From Pseudomonas campi (GTDB lineage Bacteria; Pseudomonadota; Gammaproteobacteria; Pseudomonadales; Pseudomonadaceae), in NCBI RefSeq assembly GCF_013200955.2, contig NZ_CP053697.2:62001-126000 (forward strand): 64,000 nt of DNA, written 5' to 3'. Made by a program: the position numbers and the translations under genes. This document shows positions 44,922-55,321 of this stretch, one piece after another. Position 1 is the first letter of the stretch, and each line of letters begins with the position of its first letter. The notes under the pieces are model-generated. The model worked only from the letters and a program-made list of their open reading frames with translations. It was not told where the DNA came from and did no database searches.

Positions 44922-45914
44922 TTACTCGGCCAGCTCGCCGCACAGGTCGAGGGCGAACAGGCGCTCCACCTCGGCCTGTGGCAGGCCCGTACCGAGCAGG
45001 CTGAACAGCTTGCCCAGCGCCGCCTCGCGGCTCATGCCGCCGCCGCTGACCAGGCCGGTCTGCGCCAGGGCGCTGCCGGCGGCGTACACGCCGAACTCGA
45101 CATGGCCTTGGGCGCACTGGCTGATCGCCGCCAGCACCACGCCGCGTGCATGGGCCTCGCGCAACGCGGCGAGAATCTCGGGGTTGTCCGACGGCCCGGT
45201 GCCACTGCCATAGCATTCCAGCAGCAGCGCCTCGGCACCGCTGGCCAGCACCGCACGCAGTTGCGCCGCGCTCAGACCGGGGAACAGCGGCTGCACGGCC
45301 AGCGCCACCGCGCGGCGCGGCTGGCGGTAGTGCAGGGCGCTCGGTAGTGCGTCGACGGCCTGGCCGTGGCGCGGCCGGCGGGTGTCCTGGAAGGCGTCGA
45401 AGGCCTCGCTTTTCAGCTTGCTGGCGCGTGCGCCGTGCAGCAGCTGGCCGTGGAAATACAGGTGCACGCCAGGCGCTACACCTTCGGCGAGCAGGGCCAG
45501 GGCGCCGAACAGGTTGGGCCAGGCATCGCTGCCGGGCACACCGGCGGGTTGCATCGAGCCGGTCAGCACCACCGGCACGTCGAGGCCGAGCAGCAGAAAG
45601 CTAAGAGCCGCCGCGCTGTAGGCCAGGGTGTCGGTGCCGTGCAGCAGCAGCACGGCATCGCAGCCGTCCTCGTCCACCGCGTGGACGATGGCATCGCGCA
45701 TGGCCAGCCAGTTGGCCTGGGTCATGTTGGCGCTGTCCAGCGGCGGCAGCAGCTCGGCGAACTGCCAGGCCGGTGCCGGGCGCTCGGGGTGGGCGGCCTG
45801 TTCGGCGCGCAGGCGTGCTTCGAAGCCCGAGGCCGGGGCCAGCCCGGCGGCGCTCATCTGCATGCCGATGGTGCCGCCGGTATACAACACCAGCAGCTTT
45901 TGGGTCGGATTCAT
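44922..45914 (-). CDS. ansA: L-asparaginase, type I (cytoplasmic)
   Basis: A 330-residue asparaginase: first catalytic Thr motif LVLYTGGTIGM (about 8-18) and second LLLHGTDTLAYSAAALSF (about 89-106, with the Thr-Lys-type relay region near SKLKSEAFDAF). No signal peptide, so cytosolic: Asn to Asp plus ammonia. Its ATG is 4 bp after the stop of the upstream GNAT gene, so the two are probably co-transcribed. With glutaminase and aspA nearby it fits amide and acidic amino-acid catabolism. Confidence 0.9.
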   Translation of the reverse strand: MNPTQKLLVLYTGGTIGMQMSAAGLAPASGFEARLRAEQAAHPERPAPAWQFAELLPPLDSANMTQANWLAMRDAIVHAVDEDGCDAVLLLHGTDTLAYSAAALSFLLLGLDVPVVLTGSMQPAGVPGSDAWPNLFGALALLAEGVAPGVHLYFHGQLLHGARASKLKSEAFDAFQDTRRPRHGQAVDALPSALHYRQPRRAVALAVQPLFPGLSAAQLRAVLASGAEALLLECYGSGTGPSDNPEILAALREAHARGVVLAAISQCAQGHVEFGVYAAGSALAQTGLVSGGGMSREAALGKLFSLLGTGLPQAEVERLFALDLCGELAE

Positions 45915-45918
45915 GGAG

Positions 45919-46365
45919 TCAACCAAACAAGTGACGGTATTGGATAAAGCCGGAGCGGCTGGCGATCCGGTCGTAGAGCAGGCGCGCCTGGGCGTTGTCT
46001 TCCTGGGTCAGCCAGTGCACGCGGCTGGCGCCGGCGGCCTGGGCGGCGGCATAGACATGCTCGATCAGCGCGCGGCCATGGCCACCGCCGCGCACGCCTT
46101 CGGCGACGAACAGGTCCTGCAGGTAGCAGTAGTCGCCGACCGTCCAGCAGGAGCGGTGGAAGATCCAGTGCACCAGGCCGATGGCCACGCCGTCCTGCCA
46201 GGCCAGCGCGGCGTGCATCGGCTCGCTGGCGTCGAGGAAGCGCTGCCAGGTCACGGCGCTGACTTCAGCCGGGATGTCGCTGTGGTAGAAGCGCTGATAG
46301 CCCTGCCACAGCGGCAGCCAGGCGGCGTGATCGGCGGCGGTGACGGGGCGAATTTCCAGGGACAT
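45919..46365 (-). CDS. GNAT-family N-acetyltransferase
   Basis: A 148-residue single GNAT domain. Acetyl-CoA loop VRGGGHGRALIEHVYAAAQA (about 92-111) is a good R/Q-x-x-G-x-G/A match; LQDLFVAEGVRG precedes it and RVHWLTQEDNAQARLLYDRI follows. Start 46365 follows SD AAGGAG; a longer frame to 46569 overlaps the neighbour and is unsupported. It precedes the asparaginase gene in an apparent two-gene unit. Substrate unknown. Confidence 0.88.
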   Translation of the reverse strand: MSLEIRPVTAADHAAWLPLWQGYQRFYHSDIPAEVSAVTWQRFLDASEPMHAALAWQDGVAIGLVHWIFHRSCWTVGDYCYLQDLFVAEGVRGGGHGRALIEHVYAAAQAAGASRVHWLTQEDNAQARLLYDRIASRSGFIQYRHLFG

Positions 46366-46425
46366 CGGCGGCTCCTTGCGCGGGTTTTCGCTCGAGTGTA
46401 ACGGCGAAACGGCGGCGATTGGGCA

Positions 46426-46449
46426 AGAAAAAGGGGGCCTAAGCCCCCT
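46426..46449 (-). terminator. Terminator of the alanine symporter gene
   Basis: AGGGGGC-CTAA-GCCCCCT with TTTTTC on the minus strand, about 20 bp past the stop codon. Confidence 0.88.
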
Positions 46450-46468
46450 CATCCTTGAGTGCCCTGAC

Positions 46469-47914
46469 TCAGCGCTGGTGCACGGCGTGAGCCAGCTCGG
46501 CACGGGCGTTGGCGCTTTCGCCCTGGGTCGGGGTCGGCCAGGCAGCCGGATCCAGGTCGAGGTCGGCATAGTCCTGCGGATTCAGTACTGGCGACTGCAC
46601 GCCCGCCTTGATCTGCCGGTCGTAGTCGCGCATCAGGCGCAGGCCGGTCTTGAACAGCAGGGTCACGGCGGCCAGGTTGACCAGCGCCAGCAGGCCCATG
46701 GTCACGTCAGCGAAGGCGAACACGGTGGACAGGTCCTGCATCGAGCCCCACAGCACCAGGACGATCACCAGCACGCGGTAGACGATCAGCAGCGCAGGCT
46801 TCTCGCTGAAGAAACTCAGCGCGTTCTCGCCCAGGTAGTAGTTGTACACCAGGGTGGTGAAGACGAAGAGCAGCAGGGCGGTGCTGACGAACACGCGGCC
46901 CCACTCGCCGACTTCGGCGGCCAGGGCGGTCTGGGTCAGAACTACGCCGGCCAGGTTGCTGCCCGGCTCGTAGACGCCCGAGAGCAGGATGATCAGCGCG
47001 GTGCTGGTGCAGATCAGCAGGGTGTCGATGAACACGCTGAGCGACTGCACGATGCCCTGGGCGGCCGGGTGCTTGACCGCGGCCACGGCGGCGACGTTTG
47101 GCGCACTGCCCAGACCCGCTTCGTTGGAGAACAGGCCGCGCTTGACGCCCATGATGATGGCCGCGCCGATACCGCCGGCGAAGGCCGGCTCCAGGCCGAA
47201 GGCGCTCTTGACGATCAGGGTCAGTACAGCCGGCACTTCAGTGATATTCATGCCGATCACCACCAGCGCCATGGCGATGTAGGAGAAGGCCATGATCGGT
47301 ACCAGCACGTCGGCGGTGCTGGCGATGCGCTTGATGCCGCCGAAGATGATCAGACCGATCACCGCCACCAGGGCCAGACCGCTGACATAGGTCGGCAGGC
47401 CGAAAGTGTCGTGCAGCGAAGTGGCCACGGTGTAGGACTGCACGGCGTTGAAGCCGAAGCCGAAGGTCACCAGCAGCAGGATCGAGAAGATCACCGCCAG
47501 CCAGCGCTGACCCAGGCCGTGCAGGATGTAGAAGGCCGGGCCGCCACGGTAGGTGCCATCCGGCTCGCTGCGCTTGTACAGCTGGGCCAGGGAGCATTCG
47601 AAGTAGCTGGTGGCCATGCCGAGCAGGGCGACCAGCCACATCCAGAAGATCGCACCGGGGCCGCCGAGCATGATGGCGACCGCCACACCGGCGATGTTGC
47701 CGGCGCCGACGCGGCCGGCCACGGAAAGCATCAGCGCCTGGAACGAGCTGAGCTGGCCCGGTTTGCGCTGGAAGGCTTCGGCGAAGATGCTGAACATGCT
47801 GCCGAAGTAACGGAACTGGACGAAACGCGAGGCGATGGTGAAGTACAGGCCGAGGCCGACCAGGGCGACGATGAGGACCTTGCTCCAGAGCAGGTCGTTA
47901 AGAAGATCGAGCAT
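46469..47914 (-). CDS. Alanine/glycine:cation symporter (AGCS family)
   Basis: A 481-residue inner-membrane symporter with about 10-11 membrane helices. Family signatures: SVAGRVGAGNIAGVAVAIML (about 65-84), MATSYFECSLAQLYKR, and VKRGLFSNEAGLGSAPNVAA (about 255-274). It imports alanine or glycine with sodium. The open frame runs far upstream to 49069 over the divergent regulator gene, but MLDLLNDLL at 47914 is the correct family start. It is divergent from an XRE-type regulator that may control it, with a 162-bp spacer containing the direct repeat gagttgatgc. Confidence 0.92.
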   Translation of the reverse strand: MLDLLNDLLWSKVLIVALVGLGLYFTIASRFVQFRYFGSMFSIFAEAFQRKPGQLSSFQALMLSVAGRVGAGNIAGVAVAIMLGGPGAIFWMWLVALLGMATSYFECSLAQLYKRSEPDGTYRGGPAFYILHGLGQRWLAVIFSILLLVTFGFGFNAVQSYTVATSLHDTFGLPTYVSGLALVAVIGLIIFGGIKRIASTADVLVPIMAFSYIAMALVVIGMNITEVPAVLTLIVKSAFGLEPAFAGGIGAAIIMGVKRGLFSNEAGLGSAPNVAAVAAVKHPAAQGIVQSLSVFIDTLLICTSTALIILLSGVYEPGSNLAGVVLTQTALAAEVGEWGRVFVSTALLLFVFTTLVYNYYLGENALSFFSEKPALLIVYRVLVIVLVLWGSMQDLSTVFAFADVTMGLLALVNLAAVTLLFKTGLRLMRDYDRQIKAGVQSPVLNPQDYADLDLDPAAWPTPTQGESANARAELAHAVHQR

Positions 47915-48076
47915 GATGAGGGTGTCTCTCTTGTTGTTCTGGATGGGCGAGGCCGCGCCACCGTGCGGCCCCCGAATGGTTGGCCAGGGGCGGCGTTGAG
48001 ACAATTTCGCAGGTCGCGGCGAGTTGATGCGAGTTGATGCTAGAATCGCGTCACTCGCACCATCAGGAACCGCATC

Positions 48077-48889
48077 ATGGCGGAGCATTTCGGCGACAAC
48101 CTCAAGCTGCTGTGCAGCCACTACCGCTCGATTGCCGAGGTTTGCCGCAAGCTGGCGATCAATCGCGCCCAGTTCAACAAATACCTCAATGGCCAGAGCC
48201 GCCCGACGCCCTACAACCTCAAGCGCATCTGCGACTTTTTCGGGGTCGAGGAATACGAGCTGGGCCAGCCACCGGAGCAGTTCGCCCGCCTGATCGGTGC
48301 TCGTGGCACCACGCCAGGCAAGGTCAGCGAAGGCGATCCGCTGCTGGAGCTGCTGCAGCCGCTGCGCGACAACGCCGGCAACCTCAGTCGCTACTGCGGC
48401 TACTACTTCGAATACTCCAACTGCATGTCGGTGCCGGGGTTCATCCTGCTGTCGCTGGTGCACCTGCGCGAGGAGCGCGGCACCTTCCTGTTCGAGCGTC
48501 AGGAACGCCAGGAGCGCACGCGGGCCGGCGAGGCCGAGGACTGGGTGCGCTGCCGTTACCTGGGCGCAGCCTTCGCCCTGCAGGATCGGCTGTTCCTGCT
48601 GGACTACGAGTCGCTGACCGTCAACGAGATGAGCCAGACCATCCTCATCCCCAGCTTCAAGAGCCGCATCACCCGCCTCAACGGCCTGAAGACCGGCGTC
48701 TCCAGCGCCGACGGGCGCAACCCGGCCTGCACCCGGGTGGTCTGGGAATTTCTCGGGCCGGAGATCAACCGGGTCAACGCCTACCGGCAGATCATGCTGT
48801 ACCGCCCGGACGACCCGCGTATCGATGCCGATATCCGCCAGCGCCTGACGGTGGAACCGCTGAAGAACGGCCTGTTCGAGATCGAGTAG
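48077..48889 (+). CDS. XRE-family HTH transcriptional regulator
   Basis: A 270-residue protein. The N-terminal HTH (SIAEVCRKLAINRAQFNKYL, about 18-37, then NGQSRPTPYNLKRICDFFGV) is of XRE type; the remaining about 200 residues form an alpha-beta sensor domain (YCGYYFEYSNCMSVPGFILL, TILIPSFKSRITRLNGLKTG) that I know only as a conserved Pseudomonas module. The divergent AGCS symporter suggests it regulates amino-acid uptake. Start 48077 is the first Met; SD is weak (caggaacc). Confidence 0.8.
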   Translation: MAEHFGDNLKLLCSHYRSIAEVCRKLAINRAQFNKYLNGQSRPTPYNLKRICDFFGVEEYELGQPPEQFARLIGARGTTPGKVSEGDPLLELLQPLRDNAGNLSRYCGYYFEYSNCMSVPGFILLSLVHLREERGTFLFERQERQERTRAGEAEDWVRCRYLGAAFALQDRLFLLDYESLTVNEMSQTILIPSFKSRITRLNGLKTGVSSADGRNPACTRVVWEFLGPEINRVNAYRQIMLYRPDDPRIDADIRQRLTVEPLKNGLFEIE

Positions 48890-48965
48890 GCTCGGCGAAT
48901 CTATTGCAGCGGCCGAGGTCGAACGGCGACCCAAGTCCGCCATGATCATCACGGAGCGATACCAC

Positions 48966-49673
48966 GTGCGCCACCTTCTCGCAGCCAGGACGCCGCGGGC
49001 GATCCTGCGGCTCAGCGCTACTTTGTTGGTCGGTCTGACCCTGGCCGGTTGCGGCAGTCTGTCGGGCAAGGGCTACCTGTTCACCGAGAACAGCCAGCCA
49101 CTGCAGCTGACGGATGACGTGGTGCTCAAACAGGGGCACATGCGTCTGCAGTTTGCCCCGGACCCCTGGCTGGTCGGTCGGCTCAAGCTGCATGACGCCA
49201 CGTCCGGTTTCAGCGCCTGGGTAACGGCGGGTGACTATGCCGGCAACTCGTTCTTCATCGACAGCACGGACAGTGGCCTGGCCTACGACATCCAGGCCCG
49301 CTGGCGCGAAGTGCAGGCGGAGACCAGTGAGCGCAATGCTCATGAGAGTTGTAGCACTGCCGGTTTCTGCAGCAAGAGCGTGCAGCGTCTGGATTGTGGC
49401 CGCAGGAGTTATCGGCAAGGGACGGAGCGTTACGAGGAGCACGAGGACGACGACAACTGCGAGGAGGAGTCCGCCGTCGTGCGCGATCACTTCCCCGATT
49501 GCCCCGGCTTTCGCCAGTCGCGCAAGCGCTACCAGGTGTTCAAGCTGATGGTCACCCTCGACTTCCTCGAACCCTATGCGCAGAAGGAGCCGGTCGCGGT
49601 ATTCGACGGCGAATCGCAGTACCGCGAGCGTCTGCTGGGAACCCTTGAAGAAGGCGAGTGCCTGGTGCAATGA
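48966..49673 (+). CDS. Hypothetical lipoprotein
   Basis: About 235 residues with a lipoprotein signal (LSATLLVGLTLAGCGSLSG; lipobox LAGC). GTG at 48966, with GGAG 9 bases upstream, gives a compact signal (MRHLLAARTPRAILR then the hydrophobic core); ATG at 48942 is possible but lacks an SD. The mature part has an acidic stretch EEHEDDDNCEEE and six Cys in the middle (CSTAGFCSK, LDCGRRSY). I see no known domain. Probably envelope-located. Starts 77 bp after the XRE gene on the same strand. Confidence 0.7.
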   Translation: MRHLLAARTPRAILRLSATLLVGLTLAGCGSLSGKGYLFTENSQPLQLTDDVVLKQGHMRLQFAPDPWLVGRLKLHDATSGFSAWVTAGDYAGNSFFIDSTDSGLAYDIQARWREVQAETSERNAHESCSTAGFCSKSVQRLDCGRRSYRQGTERYEEHEDDDNCEEESAVVRDHFPDCPGFRQSRKRYQVFKLMVTLDFLEPYAQKEPVAVFDGESQYRERLLGTLEEGECLVQ

Positions 49674-49688
49674 GTGGGTGCGCCGCGT

Positions 49689-49750
49689 GTAGCCCGGATG
49701 CAATCCGGGACCTGGAGCTGCCTGTTTTTCCCGGATTGCATCCGGGCTAC
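49689..49750. repeat. REP-type inverted pair
   Basis: gtagcccggatgcaatccgg and its reverse complement, the same doublet as at 2557-2612, with spacer cctggagctgcctgttt. Confidence 0.88.
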
Positions 49751-49782
49751 GGCTACAGGTTTGCTGAGTGCTTTCGCCAGAC

Positions 49783-49810
49783 AAAAAAAGGGATGGCCGA
49801 AGCCATCCCT
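49783..49810 (-). terminator. Terminator of aspA
   Basis: GGGATGGC-TTCG-GCCATCCC followed by seven T on the minus strand; the UUCG tetraloop makes it very stable. It lies about 49 bp past the stop. Confidence 0.92.
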
Positions 49811-49858
49811 GAAGGCAAGAGGCGAGGGGGCCTCTCGGTCGATGTTTGCAGCGAATAC

Positions 49859-51283
<1,425 letters not shown>

Positions 51284-51468
51284 GATGAGATTTATCTCTG
51301 GTAGATACGGCGAGTGCCGCGATGCCCAATAGACTAGGCCTGAGTCCGTTTGTCGGCTAATGCTGTTAAACGCTATGGTATGCATAATCGGCATAATGTC
51401 GCGGTGACCCAGGGTGGATGTCGCGCGTGCATAATTTCAAACGACTGCCTGGGTTAAAAATGCGCTGA

Positions 51469-51580
51469 TCGTTCCCACGCTCCGCGTGGGAATGCAGCCT
51501 CAGGCGCTCCGCGCCTGAGTGACGCTCCCACGCAGAGCGTGGGAGCTATCGAAACATTTCCCGGATTGCAGCCGGGCTAC
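51469..51580. repeat. REP cluster before the LysR gene
   Basis: cgttcccacgctccgcgtgg (51470-), caggcgctccgcgcctg (51501-), gctcccacgcagagcgtggg (51523-) and a half REP cccggattgcagccgggcta (51560-51579). Three palindromes are arrayed; the last abuts the SD of the next gene. Confidence 0.85.
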
Positions 51581-51589
51581 GGAGATTCG

Positions 51590-52495
51590 ATGAACCTGGA
51601 AACCAAGTGGCTGGAAGACTTCGTCACCCTGGCGGCCACCCGCAGCTTTTCCCAGGCGGCGGAGAAGCGCTTCGTCACCCAGCCGGCTTTCAGCCGTCGT
51701 ATCCGCAGCCTGGAGGCGGCGCTGGGGCTGACCCTGGTCAACCGTTCGCGTACGCCGGTGGAGCTGACCGAGTCCGGCCAGCTGTTCCTGGTCACGGCGC
51801 GCAGCATGGTCGAGCAACTCGGCGAGGTGGTGCGCCACCTGCACAACGTCGAGGGCCAGCAGGGCGAAGTGCTGCAGATTGCCGCGGCGCATTCGCTGAC
51901 CTTGGGCTTCTTTCCGGAATGGATCGCTCGCCTGCGCCGCGAGGGTCTGCCGCTGAACACCCGGCTGGTGGCGAGCAACGTCGGCGAGGCGATTCACGCC
52001 CTGCGCGAAGGCGCCTGCGACCTGATCCTCGCTTACTACGATCCGGACGCCGCGCTGCAGCTGGCGCCGGAAATCTTCCCCTCGTTGCACCTGGGCGCCA
52101 CCTCGATGTTGCCGGTGTGCGCGGTGGACGAGGCCGGCGCGCCGCTGTTCGACCTCGACAGCGGGCAGAGCGTGCCGCTGCTGGCCTACAGCGCCGGTGC
52201 CTTCCTCGGTCGCTCGGTCAACCTGCTGCTGCGCCAGCGCGCCCTGCGCTCCAGCACGGTGTACGAAACAGCGATGGCCGACAGCCTGAAGAGCATGGCC
52301 ATGCAGGGCCTGGGCGTGGCCTGGGTGCCGCGCCTGTCGGTGACCGCCGAACTGGCCCGCGGCGAGCTGACCATCTGTGGCGGCGAGCACTGGCAGGTGC
52401 CGCTGGAGATTCGCCTGTACCGCTGCGAGCTGTCACGCAAGGCGGCGGTGCGTCTGCTTTGGCGCAAGCTGGCAGGCGGCCTGGGCGCGGGTTAG
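51590..52495 (+). CDS. LysR-family transcriptional regulator next to aspA
   Basis: A 301-residue LysR protein: HTH WLEDFVTLAATRSFSQAAEK and FVTQPAFSRRIRSLEAALG (about 7-46), then a substrate-binding-like effector domain (LVASNVGEAIHALREGACDL, AMQGLGVAWVPRLSV). Position matches PA5428 beside aspA. SD ggag lies immediately behind a REP sequence. Its stop overlaps the stop of the convergent thioesterase gene by 4 bp. Target likely aspA, inferred from divergence only. Confidence 0.88.
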   Translation: MNLETKWLEDFVTLAATRSFSQAAEKRFVTQPAFSRRIRSLEAALGLTLVNRSRTPVELTESGQLFLVTARSMVEQLGEVVRHLHNVEGQQGEVLQIAAAHSLTLGFFPEWIARLRREGLPLNTRLVASNVGEAIHALREGACDLILAYYDPDAALQLAPEIFPSLHLGATSMLPVCAVDEAGAPLFDLDSGQSVPLLAYSAGAFLGRSVNLLLRQRALRSSTVYETAMADSLKSMAMQGLGVAWVPRLSVTAELARGELTICGGEHWQVPLEIRLYRCELSRKAAVRLLWRKLAGGLGAG

Positions 52496-53286
52496 GCAAA
52501 GACGCTGACGGTCTGGCGACTGATCAGCGCTGCGTTCCCGTGCTTGTTCCACACTGTGGCGTCTATGTGGCTGTAACCGTTGGCCGCGTGTTGGATGTCG
52601 GCCAGGTACTGCCACCAGTCGCCGGCCGCGCAGTCGTCCGAAGCGTCGGCGAAGCTGACGGTCCAGCTCAGCGAGCTACCGGCCGCCGGAGCCTTGAGCA
52701 GGCTGAACACCGCCGGTGGCCAGGCGTCCAGTAGGCACAGTAGTTCGGCCACGCTGGTGGCTTGCGCGCCGGGGTCGCGCAAGCGGATCCAGCCGCCCAT
52801 GCGTGTCTCCTGGCCGCCCATGAAGGGCATCTTGCCGACCGCGTAGCGATAGTCGAAGTGCTGGGTGAAGTCCGGCGTCAGGCCGGCGATGAAGGGGAAG
52901 GGCGACACCGTCTCGGGGGCCCGGAACGCCGGTGCGGGCAGCGCACCCACGCTCACCGCCGAACTGCGATCGCCGCCGAAGCTCGCCAGCATCACGGCAC
53001 ACACTTGATCTTGCTGCACCGCCGTAGCCTGGATCTGGGTTGCCGCTTTGCCCTCGCGCAGCACCTCGATTTGTACGTCCAGAATGCCAGGGGCCACGGG
53101 CGCGACGAAGGACAACATGAGTGAGCGCACCGCTCGCCCGGCGGCGACCTGTGGTTGGATCTTGTCGAACAGGCAGGCGGCCAGCAGCCCGCCGAAGGTG
53201 GCGCGGCCCTGGCCCCAGTGTTGCGGAATCTGTATCTGGGTGGGTGATGCATCACAGGCGGCGCGCAGCATTTCTTCGAAGGCCAT
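52492..53286 (-). CDS. Acyl-CoA thioesterase family protein (TesB-like double hotdog)
   Basis: A 264-residue protein. N-terminal hotdog with WGQGRATFGGLLAACLFDKI (about 24-43) and VRSLMLSFVAPVAPGILDVQ; second hotdog with GGWIRLRDPGAQATSVAELL and the usual LDAWPPAVFSLL block (about 187-198). Cytosolic; probably hydrolyses acyl-CoA of unknown chain. Upstream on the same strand, 35 bp away, lies an alpha/beta hydrolase gene, so they may form a unit. Confidence 0.82.
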   Translation of the reverse strand: MAFEEMLRAACDASPTQIQIPQHWGQGRATFGGLLAACLFDKIQPQVAAGRAVRSLMLSFVAPVAPGILDVQIEVLREGKAATQIQATAVQQDQVCAVMLASFGGDRSSAVSVGALPAPAFRAPETVSPFPFIAGLTPDFTQHFDYRYAVGKMPFMGGQETRMGGWIRLRDPGAQATSVAELLCLLDAWPPAVFSLLKAPAAGSSLSWTVSFADASDDCAAGDWWQYLADIQHAANGYSHIDATVWNKHGNAALISRQTVSVFA

Positions 53287-53321
53287 GATTGATCCTCTGG
53301 TCCTGGGGGTTGTGAAGGGGC

Positions 53322-54143
53322 TCAGGCGTGGCTGGCCAGATGCGTGTCGAGGAAGGCGGTCACCCGCTGGGCATAGTCCTGCGGCTGCGCCGCGTAGGCC
53401 AGGGTGTGCTTGGCGCCCGGCACCTGCCAGAACTCGGTATGGGTGGCGCGGGCGAGCGCCTGGTGCAGTTGCTGGCCATCGCGCACGGGGGTGTAGGGGT
53501 CATCTTCGCCGTAGATCATCAGCACGGGCGGCTGTCCCACCAGATGGGCTGCTGCATGGAGCGGGCGCAGGCGGCGTTCTCCCGCGGGATACAACAGCGT
53601 GCTCAGTTGGATGCCGAGTCGGGGAATGGGATAGCGGCGCCAGAAGTGCAGCAGTGTCGGAAAGGCCGCTTCGAGGATTGCCACCTTGAACGGGTGTCCC
53701 GGCTGGGCCAGGGCACACAGGCTCATGGCCGCGCCCATGGAAGCACCGGCCACCGCCACCGGCAGGTCCGGGTAGCGGGCCTGCAGCGCCTGGCCGGCGG
53801 CCAGCACATCCAGGGGGTAGTCCATGGTTGTGGAGCTGCTCTCGCCGAAGCCGTTGAGGTCGAACAGCATCACGTGATAGCCGGCTTCGCGCAGCATTTC
53901 GGCGTGGCCCTGCTTCAGCCAGAAGCCCTTGGCCACCGTGCCCATGGGGTGGGCCAGCAGGATCGCGCCCTTGGCCTCGGGTGCATGGCTGTTGGCCAGA
54001 AGGGCCGACAGGCGCGCGCCGGAGCTGCTGTCGATGGTCAGGCGTTGCCAGGGCTGCGGATCGATCTGCTCGGGCCAGCGCCAGGGGCGCATGAAACGGC
54101 CGAAGAAGGGTTTTTTGAATAGCCGATAGGCTGTATTTTTCAT
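53322..54143 (-). CDS. Alpha/beta hydrolase
   Basis: A 273-residue alpha/beta hydrolase. Oxyanion region AILLAHPMGTVAKGFW (about 60-75), GFGESSSTTMDYP, nucleophile elbow AVAGASMGAAMSL (GASMG, Ser about 136), acid YGEDDPYTPVRDG (Asp about 216-220), and His in PGAKHTLAYA. No signal peptide; a lysine-rich start suggests peripheral association at most. Start 54143 has AAAGGAA 8 bases upstream; an ATG 21 bp earlier is less well placed. Substrate unknown. Divergent from an AraC/GlxA-type regulator that may control it and the thioesterase. Confidence 0.85.
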   Translation of the reverse strand: MKNTAYRLFKKPFFGRFMRPWRWPEQIDPQPWQRLTIDSSSGARLSALLANSHAPEAKGAILLAHPMGTVAKGFWLKQGHAEMLREAGYHVMLFDLNGFGESSSTTMDYPLDVLAAGQALQARYPDLPVAVAGASMGAAMSLCALAQPGHPFKVAILEAAFPTLLHFWRRYPIPRLGIQLSTLLYPAGERRLRPLHAAAHLVGQPPVLMIYGEDDPYTPVRDGQQLHQALARATHTEFWQVPGAKHTLAYAAQPQDYAQRVTAFLDTHLASHA

Positions 54144-54271
54144 CGCCGCGTTTCCTTTGCTCACCGGGGCATCATCCCCATGCGGTGCATGCTAGGTGGC
54201 GCGGGGCGGCGCCAACATGGGTGAAATTGACGGAAAGCGTGCGAGATTCGCGTGGGACGAGGGAGTGTGAG

Positions 54272-55294
54272 ATGAGAGTGACCGTTTTGATGGCTGAGCG
54301 CTGCTCGGCTACCAGTGTTTCTGCGGCCATGGAGTTCCTCGAGTGCGCCAATGTGCTGCAGCGGCTTGCCACCGGCGCCGAGCCCTTCGAGGTGCAGAGC
54401 GCGTCCATCGACGGCGGGCCCGTCAGCTGCACGGGAGGCCTGCGCCTGACCCCGCAGAAGGCCCTAGCCGAGATTGAGGAGACCGACCTGATCATAGTGC
54501 CGGGCTTCATGTTCAACATCCTCACGGTATTGCCAGAGCTGGAGCCGGTATACGCCTGGCTGCGTCACCACCACGGGCGCAACAGCTACATCGCCAGCAT
54601 GTGCACCGGCACCTTCGTCACCGCCCAGGCCGGCCTGCTGGAGGGCAAGCGCGCCACCACCCACTGGATCTTCAGCGAGCAGTTCGCCCGGCGTTTCCCC
54701 CGGGTGCGGCTGCAGGCCGAGCGCACTGTGACCGATGACGGCCTGCTGCTCTGCTCGGCTGGCTCGACCACCGGCAGCGACCTGCTGCTGCACATCATCC
54801 GCCGCTTCGCCTCGCCCCAGCTGGCGGCCGAATGCTCGAAGAAGCTGCTGGTCGACAGTGCCGAGCGCCTGCAGACCCCCTACATGAGCGACCACTTCAA
54901 CAAGAGCCATCAGGATCGCGACATCCTCAAGGTGCAGGTCTGGCTGGAGAAACACCTGGCCCAGCCCATCGACCTGGAGCAGGTGGCCGAGCGCTTCGCC
55001 CTCAGCCAGCGCAACCTGATCCGCCGTTTCAAGGAGGCCACCGGCCTGACGCCAGGGCAGTATCTGCAGAACCTGCGCATCGACCGGGCCAAGCACCTGC
55101 TGGAGGGGGGGCAGGAGAACTTCGACCGCATCACCGAGCAGGTTGGCTACGAGGACGGCAGCTCCTTCCGCCGCCTGTTCAAGCAGCGGGTGGGCATCTC
55201 GCCGGGGGCCTACAGAAGCCGCTTCAACAGCCAGCGCCAAGCAGGCGCTGCTCCAGGGCCTGGCGCCTGGCCAACTGGCGGCGCAGGGCGCTGA
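54272..55294 (+). CDS. GlxA-type AraC-family regulator with DJ-1/PfpI domain
   Basis: A 340-residue regulator. N-terminal class I glutamine amidotransferase-like domain (about 1-185) with the nucleophile-elbow-like ASMCTGTFVTAQAGLL, and C-terminal AraC DNA-binding domain (about 215-325) with two HTHs: IDLEQVAERFALSQRNLIRR and ITEQVGYEDGSSFRRLFKQR. Such regulators often control catabolic operons. SD GGGAG precedes ATG 54272. Divergent (128-bp spacer) from the alpha/beta hydrolase gene. Ligand unknown. Confidence 0.9.
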   Translation: MRVTVLMAERCSATSVSAAMEFLECANVLQRLATGAEPFEVQSASIDGGPVSCTGGLRLTPQKALAEIEETDLIIVPGFMFNILTVLPELEPVYAWLRHHHGRNSYIASMCTGTFVTAQAGLLEGKRATTHWIFSEQFARRFPRVRLQAERTVTDDGLLLCSAGSTTGSDLLLHIIRRFASPQLAAECSKKLLVDSAERLQTPYMSDHFNKSHQDRDILKVQVWLEKHLAQPIDLEQVAERFALSQRNLIRRFKEATGLTPGQYLQNLRIDRAKHLLEGGQENFDRITEQVGYEDGSSFRRLFKQRVGISPGAYRSRFNSQRQAGAAPGPGAWPTGGAGR

Positions 55295-55321
55295 CTTCGT
55301 GGGCCTGCCCCCTGGCTGCAA

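Noticed and set aside
46340..48037. Long open frames antisense to the symporter, and similar long frames opposite phoX, uvrD, oadA and others
   Set aside because: They are GC-rich shadow frames with low-complexity Arg/Ala/Gly/His content and no family resemblance; the opposite strand carries clear genes.
47915..49069. Upstream extension of the symporter frame to 866 residues
   Set aside because: It runs antisense through the XRE gene; the symporter family starts at MLDLLNDLL (47914).
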